A stretch of 64,000 bases of DNA, taken from contig JAGTWJ010000003.1 in assembly GCA_020064725.1 (NCBI GenBank), forward strand, positions 1,054,001 through 1,118,000, given 5' to 3'. The notes below the pieces were generated by a model. It searched no databases, was not told the DNA's origin, and saw nothing but the letters and a program-made list of their open reading frames with translations. A program made the position numbers and the translations under genes. Positions 26,451-38,352 of this stretch are shown here, in pieces (the first letter of the stretch is position 1; the number at the start of each line of letters is the position of its first letter). Source of the stretch: Drechslerella dactyloides. Its lineage: Eukaryota; Ascomycota; Orbiliomycetes; Orbiliales; Orbiliaceae.

Positions 26451-27531
26451 TCCTGGCGATGTCCGACGCCGAAATGCGAGTTGCAGCGAGTAACGACGAA
26501 TGAATGCCACTGCGGCATTGCGATGATTTCCCTTGATTATATTCCCGGTGTTGGAGTTTTGGGACTAATGACGGCAGCTGGAGAGGGTATTCAATACACA
26601 CGAGCGAGCAAACGATCAAAACAGTCGAGCGATAATGGTTGCCTTTATTTTCTGTTGCATTTTCCCTCCGTCGTTTACTTTCTTGTACACCTTTGGCAGA
26701 CAAACTGGGTACCTTCTCCGACGTTTCTTTCCTCTGTTACTTGTTCTGATTTTTTTTTTGGTTTCGTTCGCGGATACCTTCCGAGTTGGCTCAAGCTACC
26801 GAATACTTGATCGAGTATACCTTTTCTTTTCTTTTCTTTCACTATTGTCAAGGCGTGCATGGTGTTTCTCCTTTTCGGTCTTTCTTCCCGTTCTGTTCAA
26901 TGTACAACATTAACTGATGATCTCACGTTTCTTCTTTTTTCCAACATTCATCATTTTTTTTTACATCCATCAGTTGAACTGTAGAATCCTTTTTTCACTT
27001 TTTTTTTGGATGCCACGTACATTCACACATACATGTTGCAAGATTCCCAAGCGCTCATGCATGCCCAGCTTTTAGTATATATCGAGAGACACCACTTGCA
27101 TATACTGGCTAATATTAATATATAATGAATTGGCGAAGGCAATCTCAACTGATACTACAAACTAAGATGCGCATGTGTGCTAGCTATTTTCGTAATCACA
27201 CATATAAATCCTTGAGAGGCCGTCGTAAACACAGCCCGGACGCCCCGCGTAGGTGCATGAAGGATAGCTATAGATTAAGTTGCAGAAAGTAAATAGTCAA
27301 TTGACGGTGTTTGTAAGGAATTATAATATTGTACACGATACACTCTGCACATCTACATATCCGGATATCCATAAACTCAACTTAGGATCTCGACTTTTAC
27401 AAAAATGCAATGCACGCCTGAATGAACATCATGCTTTTGTCCCATTATCGCATTAACCATGCCGCGTATGCTCACACATCGCCAGCCTCCCTCTTGAACC
27501 GGACGTCTGAGCTTCCTCGACCCATGCATGT
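26451..27531. other. Convergent 3' intergenic region, TBC gene and PEX1
   Basis: Holds the 3' ends of two convergent genes. Several T-rich runs lie between about 26,740 and 27,010. No coding potential is seen. Confidence 0.6.
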
Positions 27532-30500
27532 CTACATCAGACTACTCCGCCCGCCAATCTCCGTGCTGCTCTGCCCGGACGGCATCTCCCCGCTGCGGCC
27601 GACGATAAACTCATTGTAGATCCTGAAAAGCCGCTTCCGCTCATCCGGCGATATACTCGGCCTCGTGCTCTTCAGCGAACTCTGCAGATGGGGCCACGTG
27701 ATCACGACTTCGTCGTCCTTCTCTTCTTCCTGCGGTGGAGCACCCGGCTGCTGCTGCTGCTGCGGCTGTTTGGGAGTATCGCCCTGCGCGACCTTCCGCA
27801 GCTTGTCCAGCTTGGCCATCACGGCTGCGCGCTCTGCGAAGCGTGTGCGGGCCGCTTGCGTGCCGTTCGGCAGGGCTGCCTCCGGCGCCTTACCCGCCGC
27901 CTCGGCCGCACCTTCCTTCCCGTCGCCCATTGCAAAGGTGATGTAATCGATCGCGTCGCCGCCGCTGTGGCTGTCAACCTTGCCCTTGCCCTTGCCCTTG
28001 CCGAAACTCTCCACCTCCTCTTCCTGGCTGGCGATGACGTCGTGGATCGCCTCCAGATGCGCGTTGTACAGCACGGCCTGCAGGTCCGCGCCGCTGTACC
28101 CGTCCGTCAGGTCGGCGATATCTTCGAGACCGATGCTCTCGTCAATCCGCAGCTTGAGGCTCAGCGCGCGTAGGATATCCACGCGCTCCATGTGGCTCGG
28201 CAGGTCGCATAGCAGACTCTTATCCAACCGGCCGGGACGTAGCAGCGCTGGATCGATGAGATCCGGCCGCGACGTCGCAGCGAGGACGTACACGCCGTCG
28301 AGGCCCTCGGCGCCGTCCATCTGCGTTAGCATCTGGTTGACAACGCGGTCCGTGACGCCCGTGGAGTCGTGCCCACGCTTCGGTGCGATAGAGTCGAATT
28401 CATCAAAGAAGAGCACGCAGGGTTTCGCGGCCTGCGCGCGCTCGAAGAGGTCGCGGACGGACTTTTCCGAGGCACCAATGTACTTGTTTAGGATCTCGGG
28501 TCCCTTTACGGATATGAAGTTGAGGCCGCATTCGCCGGCGACGGCGGACGCGAGGAGCGTTTTACCGCAGCCGGGGTAGCCGTAGAGGAGGAGGCCGGAG
28601 CGCAGTCTGAGCGGACAGTTTGCAAAGATGGGGGCGTACCGTGTCGGCCATTCGAGGGTTTCGAGGAGGATTTTGCGGGTTTCCATGAGACCTGAATACG
28701 GAGTCTTCGTTAGTATAGTTTTGCAGGGGGGAGTAATGGTTGGTAGGTGCGTAATTACCTCCGATGTCCTTCCATTGCGCGCCGCTGGTCTGCAGCTTGA
28801 CGCCACGGAGGCCAGCTGGAACGAATCCCTTGATGGCTCTATCAAAGTCCTTTCGCGTGAGGACGAGGTCACCTTCCGCGTCATCGTTACTTGTCTCGAC
28901 GACGCGAACGATAGCCTCGTGCCTGGCGCGTCCAACGAGAAGTTGCAGGTCAGCAGGCATGTACCCATCGGTCATACCGGCAATTTCCAGCAGCTCTAGT
29001 CCTTTCTCCATCTTTAGCGAGGGTGATTCCGGTCCATTAGTGATTGCGCCTGGGTTCTTAACCCTCATAGAGCCGGTGGTTGAGACGCTGGACTTCTCCT
29101 CCGCGGGACCTCCAACAGCTCGCTCTAGTACTCTTCTCCGACCATCTTTGTTAGGCGCCTTCAACGTGATGATCTCGCGGAAGATGTGGCCGCCAACGAT
29201 CAAGCTGTTGACACTCTCCTTCGCCTGCACTGTAGCAAGTATTACGACGTTTCCGGTCCCCCGTACACTCGACTTGAGGTCTCGGACTGCCTTCCCAAAT
29301 GCCTCGGCGATATACCTACTCCTTGTCGAATCCGCGTGCTCTACCTCGGCCGGTATCATCCTGTCGAGATCGTCAAAGACAATGACCGTCGGCGAGAACC
29401 ATTTCGCTTCCGCGATCGCCCTTGAAAACGTATCCTTGATGTTTTGAAGCCTTTCATCGGCAAACTTGGCGCAGGATATGGGCAGAACATGGTAGAAGTG
29501 TTTGGTCTTGAGAACCCCGGTAATAACGCTGACAAGACTCGTCTTCCCGGACCCTCTAGCACCAGTCAACAGCACCGAAGCGGATCTCGTTAGGATGTTG
29601 AGCGCAGATTCGATAGCTTTGTCCACGCCTACGATACTTCCTGGCGGCAACACCGGTAGAGGGGTTTCGGATATCGACAGTGGAATATGTGGACGCGAAG
29701 TCGTTATTTCGGAGCTCAACTCGAGAATGTACTTCCGGTCTCCTCCCAGAATCCAACCGTGCTTGACCTCCGAGCCGTCTAATAGCAGGACTCCACCCGC
29801 GAACAGAGGTGAGTCTGGGATGGCGGGCAGAACTAGCCGATCGCTCAACGGTCCGGCCAGGATGTCTTCGCCCCAGACCGACTTCTGCGACAGTACCTCT
29901 TTCACCCGCCTGACTGCCAGATCGCTCTTCCAGTCCTTGCCACTCCACCTCAGCGACGACTGCTCAGCCGCTGATGAAGGCGACAGGGTGCTTGCGGCGT
30001 ATGGCCTGATGATGACTTTCGTCGTAGACCCCTTCGGAAGCTGTTGATGCGCTGCTTCGATGCGTATTACACAGCCGACAGCGCTTTTGATATCGAGAGC
30101 ATTCGCGAGCAGTGAAGATATCGCAATGTGCTTTAGGTCCGGGGCGTTCTGCCAGGGGAGGAGTCGCGCAACGATTTTCAGGCTGGGTTTGATGATCTCT
30201 GGGGCATCTGGAGACGCTGACCCCGCAGGGTCATTTCCAGGCTGGTTCGCATCGACGGGAGGCGCAAGACCCGGAGGCCTTACAACGACCACACTCACAA
30301 ATGCACAGCCCCTGAGCGCAGGTATGGCGAGAACTTCGGGATCGAGGTATACGCAATATGCGCCTTTCTGCTCCTCAGCAACCTCAAACGACTCGTGGGG
30401 TAGAGCAACGGCCCGAAAGAAGACAGGCCCGCCACCGGATCCAGAGCCGTCGTCCCGCCGCTTGCTCTGACGTGTTGACGCCAGCGATTTCGCTTTCACG

Positions 30501-31405
30501 CTCTTGCCGTGGTGGCTCATACGCCGTTGTCGGGTCTTGGGAGCGACGATGACCTCTGCGTCGGGAGCGATTTTAGCGAAGCCGAATGCTGATGGTGCGT
30601 CGTCGGGTTCCACTTTCGTGACTTTGATTGATGCTGTCGACGTGGGCGATAGGTAGACGGTGAGCGGGTGGGCGAACGTTATGGCTCGGATTTGGGAGAG
30701 GAGATTGAGCTCTAGGAACGTGGCATGTAACTCGATGACTAGACGGCCATGCTGTCAGTTTCAACTTCGTAGCAGTTTATGCTTGCTGGATACGCACTCT
30801 CCCAGTCCGATGCCGTCAGCGGCTCGATGTGTATCGTGTGACATGTCGGCGGGTCGACATGCAGATGAATGTTGACCTAGATGGGGACAATCGCCGCTGT
30901 TAGCCCCACGATCCGTCGTGTAGATGAACCAATGGTGGTAGCAGGCTCACCTTGCTACCCTCGGTCAATCCGACGTTGCGGGCGAATGCAGAATCGATCT
31001 CTACGCATCCTTCCAGCGAGCTGCCCCGTTGCGAGCCAGGGAATGATCCGGGACCCTGGGGCTGCAACGGCTGTCGCTTACTCGGCATGCCGGTCCATCC
31101 TGCGAAAGCTTGTCGGGTGATCGTCGCGGGGCCGGTGATGGGGCCGGCCGAGGGAGGGGCCTTGACGCGCCATGATAGCTCGACGACCACGTTCTGCGCG
31201 GGCTGTTGCGTGAGGAATGAAAGGTTAGCGACTGGTGTCACATGCCGATGCGGATGTCATCGAGGGGATCGTCGCATACCGTGTTTGAAGCTACCAGGAC
31301 GGAGACCAGGCCCGAGGGCAAGTTGACCAGGCAGTTCCTGAGGGCAGTGAGGCCGACGACGGCCGGGGTCTTTGTGGTCGGGCCGCGGCGCTGGGAGCTG
31401 GCCAT
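27532..31405 (-). CDS. PEX1: Peroxisomal AAA+ ATPase Pex1
   Basis: Pex1 with Pex6 forms the hetero-hexamer that pulls ubiquitinated import receptors (Pex5 type) out of the peroxisomal membrane. Exons on the minus strand: 31405-31280, 31202-30951, 30876-30798, 30738-28759, 28691-27532 (3,597 bases, 1,198 residues), all junctions in frame. The N-terminal part has the Cdc48-like Pex1 N domain (opening MASSQRRGPTTKTP, with NCLVNLPSGLVSVLV and LHVDPPTCHTIHIEPLTASDWE). The D1 ATPase has Walker A GARGSGKTS near residue 545 and a Walker B-like VIVFDDLDR near 607. D2 has Walker A GYPGCGKT near 850, Walker B LFFDEFDSIAPKR near 907 and the second region of homology TSRPDLIDPALLRPGRLD. D2 is fully canonical, as expected for the active Pex1 ring. 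A poly-Gln/Pro stretch (QPQQQQQPG) and an acidic tail region lie near the C-terminus. Divergent to the GGCT gene. Confidence 0.96.
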
Positions 31406-32284
31406 GGCTCGCGGAGGGTCTCGACGCGGAGGGCGGAGGGACGAGCGGTCGTGAGTTGGAGGCAGACGGAGCCTTCTGGGCGCTGGATTCGGATTCGAGC
31501 TGGCGCCAATGCTGGTGGAGGAGAGGAGATGGCGATGCAGACGGTCAGCGACGTCGGTGTCCGCGGGTTTCGTCGGGCGGTGGTGATATCTTCTTGTTTA
31601 CGCTGTCGAGGCCGCTGGCCGGCGTCAGCTGCGGCGGGCCAAGTCGCGTTCGCAGGGCGCCTGCCCACGCCGGCAACGGGCGGTTTTGAGTGCCGAGGTA
31701 ACGGATCCGGGGCCTCGCCATCGGCTGCCTCCGCGACCGAACCCGGCCTCCTTGGCTGCAGGATTCTCTGCTCTCGTATCCCTGGACCATTCGCGACTGC
31801 AGGTGGGTACTTTTGCTCTTCTGTCTGTGCTCTCTACGGATAGCTGATGTGGTTGAATTACGTACGCGCAGAGCCTCCAGCGTACGCGATGTCTGCAATG
31901 CAATATAAAGTAGCCCGCAGCCTCGAGGACGAATTCATGCCGCCGACTGTGAACTCTATCGGCCGATTTTATCCACCGTGCCCGAATGGCATACGCACGC
32001 GCACAATGTGCTTACAAAGACAGACTCCCAAAAGCGACCCTGCATCCGTGTTCCGAGAGTTCAGAATCGGTCCCTGAGCGCGGATATAAAGACTCCGATG
32101 TATCCAAGGCCATGGCGTCGTGGCCTCAGACACCCGGTCTTCCAATGCCAGACGTATCATCCAAACCCGACGACAATACATAGTGCGCCAGTATACGACA
32201 ATCAATTGACGAAGAGCCTGCAATATACAAGCTTAGAGGGCCAAATTGAATCGTCAACTCTGATAAATTCACATCTTCGATGCA
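31406..32284. promoter_or_regulatory. Shared upstream region of divergent PEX1 and GGCT-like genes
   Basis: The 879 bases between the two start codons must contain both promoters. A TATAAA-like sequence is at about 31,904. The half nearer PEX1 is GC-rich and open on several frames, without protein character. Confidence 0.5.
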
Positions 32285-33214
32285 ATGACGACCTTCGTCA
32301 ATCGCGCGCTGTATGGCCGTCGCCATAATGTCACCAGAGAAGATGCCGCCCAAATCGCCAAGCCGGCAACCACCTTCCCGTCTCCAAACTTCAAAGAGAA
32401 CATAAGATATCTCGCCTACGGCAGCAACCTCTCCGCTGAGACCTTCCTCGGCCGCCGCGGCATCAAGCCGCTCTCACAGGTAGCCGTGCGCGTCCCGTCG
32501 TTAACCCTCACATTCGACCTCGCCGGCGTGCCTTACAAGGAACCGCGATTCGCCAACGTTCGTCCTCGTGGGGACAACGACCAGGAACTCGTCGGAGTGG
32601 TCTACGAGGTCACACCGAAAGACTACACCACCATCCTTATGACCGAGGGCGGCTACAGCGTCATCGACGTCGCCTGCACGCCATTGACACCCGTCGAAGG
32701 CATCGATTCATTCTTGTCCAAGACGCTTATTGTGCCGACAAGGGGCACACGCACCAGGCACGATGGACTGCCGTCGCTGCGGTACCTAACACTGATCATG
32801 CACGGTGCGAAAGAGCATGAGCTACCGCAAGACTACCAGGACTATATTGCGAGTACGGGGTACTATGAAGCTTCGACATGGAGGCAGAAGCTGGGGACGG
32901 TGCTTGTAGCCGCGTCGCTAATACCGCTGGTCGTCGTTTTATTCGCGCTGCGGAATATACTGACCGGAAAGGACGGCAGGGCACCAGCTTGGCTGACTAG
33001 GATGCAGCAATATTGCTTCAAGGCGATATGGATGACGTATGATGCCATCTGGAAGCCCCTGTATGGCGATGGGGAGAGTGATAGACACGAAGTCGATAGG
33101 GTTTCGCTTTTGAGGATGGGGGATGCGACTTCGGGGTCTGAGAAGGATACTCTGTTGGTCGAGGTGGAAGAGGCGGCCGCCTCAGACTACACGGTGGACC
33201 GAAGCAATACCTGA
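32285..33214 (+). CDS. Membrane-anchored gamma-glutamylcyclotransferase-like protein
   Basis: Single exon, 309 residues. The GGCT fold is shown by the substrate-loop motif YLAYGSNLS (YGSNL at residues 45-49) and the predicted general base Glu121 in MTEGGYSVIDV. The fungal-type segment SLRYLTLIMHGAKEHELPQDY (about 165-184) also fits. Family members cleave gamma-glutamyl amides to 5-oxoproline and a free amine or amino acid; GliK of the gliotoxin pathway is a fungal relative. Unlike the soluble enzymes, this protein has a hydrophobic segment at about 204-224 (VLVAASLIPLVVVLFALRN) followed by a basic, then acidic tail. That suggests a tail-proximal membrane anchor with the enzyme domain on the N-terminal side. 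The substrate cannot be told from sequence. Confidence 0.85.
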   Translation: MTTFVNRALYGRRHNVTREDAAQIAKPATTFPSPNFKENIRYLAYGSNLSAETFLGRRGIKPLSQVAVRVPSLTLTFDLAGVPYKEPRFANVRPRGDNDQELVGVVYEVTPKDYTTILMTEGGYSVIDVACTPLTPVEGIDSFLSKTLIVPTRGTRTRHDGLPSLRYLTLIMHGAKEHELPQDYQDYIASTGYYEASTWRQKLGTVLVAASLIPLVVVLFALRNILTGKDGRAPAWLTRMQQYCFKAIWMTYDAIWKPLYGDGESDRHEVDRVSLLRMGDATSGSEKDTLLVEVEEAAASDYTVDRSNT

Positions 33215-33995
33215 ACGCACGCTATCGTAGCATTGGCATTTGTTACAGAATTATTGGTCTTGTATACCGAGCCTGCGTACTGCTAGTTTGTATTGAGTTC
33301 GTATTACAAAAATTAGTATATCAAGTACTAGTCTAATTATAATTATATATCAGCGCGGGGCGCTGTCCATTAATATGTGCGGAAGCATAAAGAGGTTAAC
33401 GTTGCGAGGTAGTCACCCCTCAATCCAGGCCATCCAACAGCTGGTACCTTCTAGACATATGCCATTGCCAGCGTTCAAATTCGTGACTACCCTGACTAAC
33501 TTTACGAGAATCCATGTTTGACTTCCACGAGCAGTTCACACCCGCTTTGAAATGAGCGGATTACCTGGCAGACATTCGTAGAACAGCCAGCATAGGAAGC
33601 AGAAACCGAGGGTTTTTGTTTTTTTGTTTGCCCTGACGAAGCAGATGGCATTATCGAGAAATCGACCGTGTTGTTTTTTTATACTTTCTGTAATATGTGC
33701 CTCATAAACCATACTGCCACTTCTTTATATTTTTCTAGACCTGATTTCTCTCTCTTTCGCTCTCCTCATCATCACAACAACATCATCGCAATCACCGTCA
33801 CCGCACTTGTGTTCATCGTACAGCTAGACGAGTTCGCTAGCATATCTACAATCGAGACCTGTAAGCTTCAGTACCTACCCAAGTACACACCAGATCAAGT
33901 CTCGTATATCTGACACCAAGCAGCTATCAACGTTCCATACATCCTACTGACGCTACCTTGGAACGGCTCTACTACGCCGACTCGCCTCGGCAATC
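33215..33995. other. Intergenic region
   Basis: 3' region of the GGCT-like gene and upstream region of the orphan gene. A T-rich and CT-rich stretch at about 33,610-33,770 looks like a promoter or leader. No gene is seen. Confidence 0.5.
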
Positions 33996-34625
33996 ATGAC
34001 GCTACCTGTGATCATGATGACTTTAATACGCCTGCTCGTCCAGTCGAACCCGACTTTGACAGAACTCATGATGGGTCTATTATTCCCAGCCGTCCTCTTC
34101 GATTACCTCGGACCACTTGGAGGGTCATCTTGGCACAATGAAACAAAATCGCCTTGCGAAGGCGCCTGCGACAGCACCTCTCAAGGTGGCGGCGTTCCAG
34201 AAGCCGATAACAAATCAACCACCACTCCCGTCGCAAACGATATCGAGTTCCGCCGAAACAGACTTCGAAGGCTCGCCCTGGAATTCATGGAAGACGATCG
34301 CAAGCCAAGGACGATGGAAGAAATGTCCGCGCCCATATATGTTGACCCAAATGCCATAAAAGTCCCTTACAGAAAACCACCACCCGAGTACCGGGAAAAA
34401 ATGCAGAAAATAGCCTTGGAGTTGATGGAGGATCCTAAAGACCCATACTTCGTCAGCTCCGAAAGTTTGTCTCGCGAGCCGGGCTGGTGCACTTTAATCG
34501 GCGAGGCCCCGCGTGCCGTGGGCACGTCGAAGCCAAACGGTTCGAGAAAGAGAAAACGATACCAGCTCGCCGACTTGCCGGGTGTATTTGAGCGCCATTT
34601 GCGAACAACAAAAACGGAACGTTGA
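33996..34625 (+). CDS. Orphan protein with duplicated ALE[FL]MED motif
   Basis: I do not recognise this protein. The 209-residue frame has a hydrophobic N-terminus (about residues 1-37), a Ser/Thr/Gly linker, and a charged half. That half holds two copies of one helix: RRLALEFMEDDRKP (91-104) and MQKIALELMEDPKDP (136-150). Between them is a proline-rich spacer (NAIKVPYRKPPPEYREK). Basic clusters RRNRLRR (86-92) and SRKRKRY (183-189) could be nuclear signals. After the TGA at 34,623 the same frame stays open and protein-like to 34,814. A 72-base intron (donor GTGTAT at 34,582, acceptor TTAG ending 34,653) would remove the stop and give about 248 residues, so the C-terminus is undecided. The first ATG could also be upstream of the true start. 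Confidence 0.5.
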   Translation: MTLPVIMMTLIRLLVQSNPTLTELMMGLLFPAVLFDYLGPLGGSSWHNETKSPCEGACDSTSQGGGVPEADNKSTTTPVANDIEFRRNRLRRLALEFMEDDRKPRTMEEMSAPIYVDPNAIKVPYRKPPPEYREKMQKIALELMEDPKDPYFVSSESLSREPGWCTLIGEAPRAVGTSKPNGSRKRKRYQLADLPGVFERHLRTTKTER

Positions 34626-34814
34626 AATATCGAGTCGCCAGTCACGGAGTTAGATACGGGTCGTATTTCGCATATGACGGTAATACGCGCCAACCTATTC
34701 ACCCTGCCGTTTTTACAGCATCTGCTCGAAGACGAGGCCAACAGATCTCCAACGTTTGGGTACTCTTCTGCCAGTTGCAAAGTCGATATCCGAGCGTCGA
34801 ATGCTACCTTCTGA

Positions 34815-35329
34815 ATCGAAGGGGCTTAAGGATAGTCCCTTGGGACGGAATGCCAAACGGTTGTGGCCGTATTCTGCTTGGGCAGGATACGTTTATCAAC
34901 TGAATCGAAGGCAAGCTGATTACCTGGGTATTTTGGGATTCTTAAAGGCTAAAGATAAGGGCATTGATGCAAAGAGCTGGAGACTATTAAACGTGCACGC
35001 ACACGTAGACGATGGAGATAATAGTCGCCTCCTTCGAGCTCACTTCGTGCTTCATCTGTATGGCACAGACAATTTGTATGTAGAGCTTTGGTGTGTTGTT
35101 TTTGTTATAGCTGCGGCCTCCAACGCGGGCTGCCAAGGGAACGCGTCTAAACTAGGTGGACCCTCTCGAGTCCAAGAATCGCAACTCTCGATCCAATATA
35201 AACACTTCTACCAACTTCCTCTCCTTGATTCCACTGCCCACCGCACCTAGCCTCGCGCCCTACTGCCGTCCAAGCTTCGACCATATCTAACCGGACATCG
35301 GCTGCGGCCGCTCTCTCGACTCTCCCATC
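34815..35329. other. Region upstream of MCM7
   Basis: Contains the MCM7 promoter. A frame open from about 34,756 to 35,250 (including NAKRLWPYSAWAGYVYQLNRR) looks partly protein-like and could be a further exon of the preceding orphan or a chance ORF. I could not fix a start or splice sites for it. Confidence 0.4.
35141..35146. promoter_or_regulatory. ACGCGT, candidate MluI cell-cycle box of MCM7
   Basis: It lies 184 bases before the MCM7 start codon. MCM genes are classic MBF targets at G1/S in yeasts, so placement fits function. The hexamer is not rare in the window, hence moderate confidence. Confidence 0.45.
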
Positions 35330-37892
35330 ATGTCCGCGCAGAAACTTCCCGTTATCCGTCTCAACATCGACTACAACAAGCAGCAGGGTAAGATGGGTGG
35401 AGCTTCGCGCCCCATTGGCTTGCGAGTAGCGGCGATGACGATGGAGCTGACGAGCCCGTATCCGTAGCTGCTTTCGAGGATTTCTTAAAGGGTTTCAAGA
35501 CATCGCAGGCCGACCCCGCTCAGGCCCTCCAAGACCTGCATATCGACGACGAAGATGACGAACTGTTCGGAGCCACGACAGACCGCTCTCCCAAGGTCAA
35601 ATACATAGAGGTGCTGCAGAAGATTTCGAACAGAGAGGTCGACCATGTAACAATCGAATTGGATGATCTGGACAGCGTGCGTGACAGGCATACACCCCTC
35701 GATATCAGAGGTCTCGCTCGCTGACGTGCGTTCGCGACAACAGTTCGAGAAGACCAGCGGCGAGAATCTGCACCTGGTAGATTCGATCACGAAGAATGCG
35801 TACCATTACCTGGAGATCATGGCACGCGCCATCGACAGCGTCATGCCCAAGGAAGCGAACGACATCACCTACAAAGACGACGTCATCGACGTTATCATCA
35901 GCCAGCGGAGAGCTATGAACGAGGCTTTGATGGAGGAGGTACCAGATGCGGAAGACCCAGCACTGCTGCTCCCGCCGCAGTTACGTCGCCGATATCAGGT
36001 GTACTTCAAGCCATTGTCGGACCCACAGAGAGCTGGAAAGGCACTGGCAGTCAGACAAGTCAAGGGAGAGCAGCTCGGCCATCTGATCACCGTTCGAGGA
36101 ATCGCGACACGCGTGTCGGATGTGAAGCCGGCGGTCATAGTCAACGCATACACGTGCGACAGATGCGGCAACGAAATCTTCCAGGAGGTCAAGACGAAAC
36201 AGTTCACGCCGCTCCAGGAATGTCCGTCCATGAAGTGCAAGAAGAACGATGCGAAGGGCCAGCTTTTCATGGCCACTCGTGCTAGCAAGTTCCTGCCGTT
36301 CCAGGACGTCCGTATCCAGGAGATGTCCGATCAGGTCCCCGTTGGGCACATCCCACGTTCGATTACGGTTCAGTGTCACGGCGCACAGGCCAGGAGCATC
36401 AATCCCGGCGACGTAATTGATGTTGCAGGCATCTTTCTGCCAACGCCGTACACTGGGTTCCGGGCGATCAAAGCCGGGCTTCTCACAGATACTTACTTGG
36501 AGGCTCAGCATGTCACACAGCACAAGAAGCAGTACCAGGACATCAAGATTGTAGACCCTCAAACCGACAAGCGAATCAAGGAGCTGAGGGACGCCGGGTC
36601 GTTGTACGACCACCTTGCCAGGTCCATCGCGCCTGAAATTTTCGGACACTTGGACGTGAAAAAGGCGCTGCTTCTCCTGCTGATTGGTGGCGTCACGAAA
36701 GAGATGGGAGATGGGATGAAGATTCGTGGTGACATTAACATCTGCCTGATGGGTGACCCTGGTGTGGCTAAATCGCAGCTGCTGAAATATATCGGCAAGG
36801 TAGCCCCCAGAGGCGTCTACACGACTGGCCGTGGGTCTTCTGGCGTCGGTCTCACCGCCGCAGTCATGAGAGACCCCGTAACAGATGAGATGGTTCTGGA
36901 AGGCGGTGCGCTCGTCCTCGCGGATAACGGCATCTGCTGCATCGACGAGTTTGACAAAATGGACGACAGCGACCGAACCGCCATTCACGAAGTCATGGAA
37001 CAGCAGACAATCTCCATCTCCAAAGCCGGTATCACAACAACTCTAAACGCGCGTACATCCATCGTGGCCGCCGCCAATCCGCTCTACGGCCGCTACAACC
37101 CTAAAGTCTCGCCCGTCGAAAACATCAACCTCCCCGCCGCCCTCCTCTCCCGTTTCGATATCCTCTTCCTCATCCTCGACACCCCAACCCGCGAGACCGA
37201 CGAGCAGCTCGCCCGCCACGTCACATACGTGCACATGGAGAACAAGCACCCAGAAATGGACTTCGAGCCTCTCTCCCCCCATGAAATGCGCGCATACATC
37301 AGCCAGGCACGTCTGCGCCGCCCTGTCGTCCCGCGCGACGTGTCCGAGTACATGGTATCCGCGTACGTGCGCATGCGGCAGGCGATGAAGAAGGACTCGG
37401 AGAACCGACGCCAGGTCACCCCGCGTACGCTGCTCGCGCTCGTTCGGTTCTCGCAGGCACTCGCCCGGCTGCGCTTCAGCGATACCGTTGAGATGGCAGA
37501 CGTGGACGAGGCGTTGCGACTGACGGAGGTTGCGATGGCAAGTCTTTACGAGAAGGATATGGGCGACGTGGATACGACGACTACGACGAAGATTTATCAT
37601 ATTATCAAGGCGATGGCGCAGACGAACCGTGATGAAAGCGGGTTGGAGATTCCGGAGATTCGGAGACGGGTTATGGCGAGGGGTTTCACGGATAATGATC
37701 TGATGGAGACGATTGAGACGTATGAGAACTTGGATGTAAGTCGATTGCCTTTTTTTCTTTCAAATGAGGTTGTGAGTTCAGTTGGCTAATGTTCGTATGC
37801 AGGTCTGGCAAACGACTGGTGAGGGATCTAGGTTAATTTTCATCCACTTGGATAACGACGATGCAGACGACGATGTGGAGATGGATCTCTGA
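35330..37892 (+). CDS. MCM7: DNA replication licensing factor Mcm7
   Basis: Subunit of the MCM2-7 helicase loaded at origins in G1 and activated as CMG at forks. Exons: 35330-35387, 35468-35676, 35744-37735, 37803-37892 (2,349 bases, 782 residues, all in frame). The start MSAQKLPVIRLNIDYNKQQ is the usual fungal Mcm7 N-terminus. The C2C2 zinc finger has CDRC near residue 227 and CPSMKC near 250. In the AAA+ core, Walker A GDPGVAKSQ is near 426, Walker B CCIDEFDKMDD near 488 and the arginine finger SRFD near 558. The C-terminal winged-helix part follows (RVMARGFTDNDLMETIETYENLD), ending in an acidic tail DNDDADDDVEMDL. Length and motifs are normal, and no key residue is missing. Confidence 0.97.
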
Positions 37893-38352
37893 GGTGATCT
37901 CTGAGGTCACTTTTAGCGATCCTACGGAATGGCGGTCGGGGTATGACTTTCCCAGCCACCGGATCATTATGAGCCTCACGGCGACAACTTATGCATATGT
38001 ATAGCAACTGTATTTAATTGGTGATATGAGCGTCTGTCTGTTGCTTTGAGGTGTACACATGTAGTCAACATTAGTAATGGCATGAATGTCAAATTCGAGA
38101 GGTTGAGGAGGGATCTATGGTCATGATCGCACCCTACAAAGGCGGTAATTCTGTGTGTGTTCCCCACAATGGAGCAACACAGGTGCCAATAGAACCAAAG
38201 ATGTCACTGGATCTCAGGCACAATGCTCACCACGGTACCACAGCCTACTGCATCCACGGATCCTATTCTACGCAGACCCAAAGGATTCTGAATTTTCATT
38301 GAGAAATCCTGGGGCGAACATGGACAGGCATGCATGATCAATTGGGCAACAA

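Noticed and set aside
35981..36988. 335-codon open frame on the minus strand
   Set aside because: Lies wholly inside MCM7, whose conserved motifs are on the plus strand; no recognisable protein on the other.
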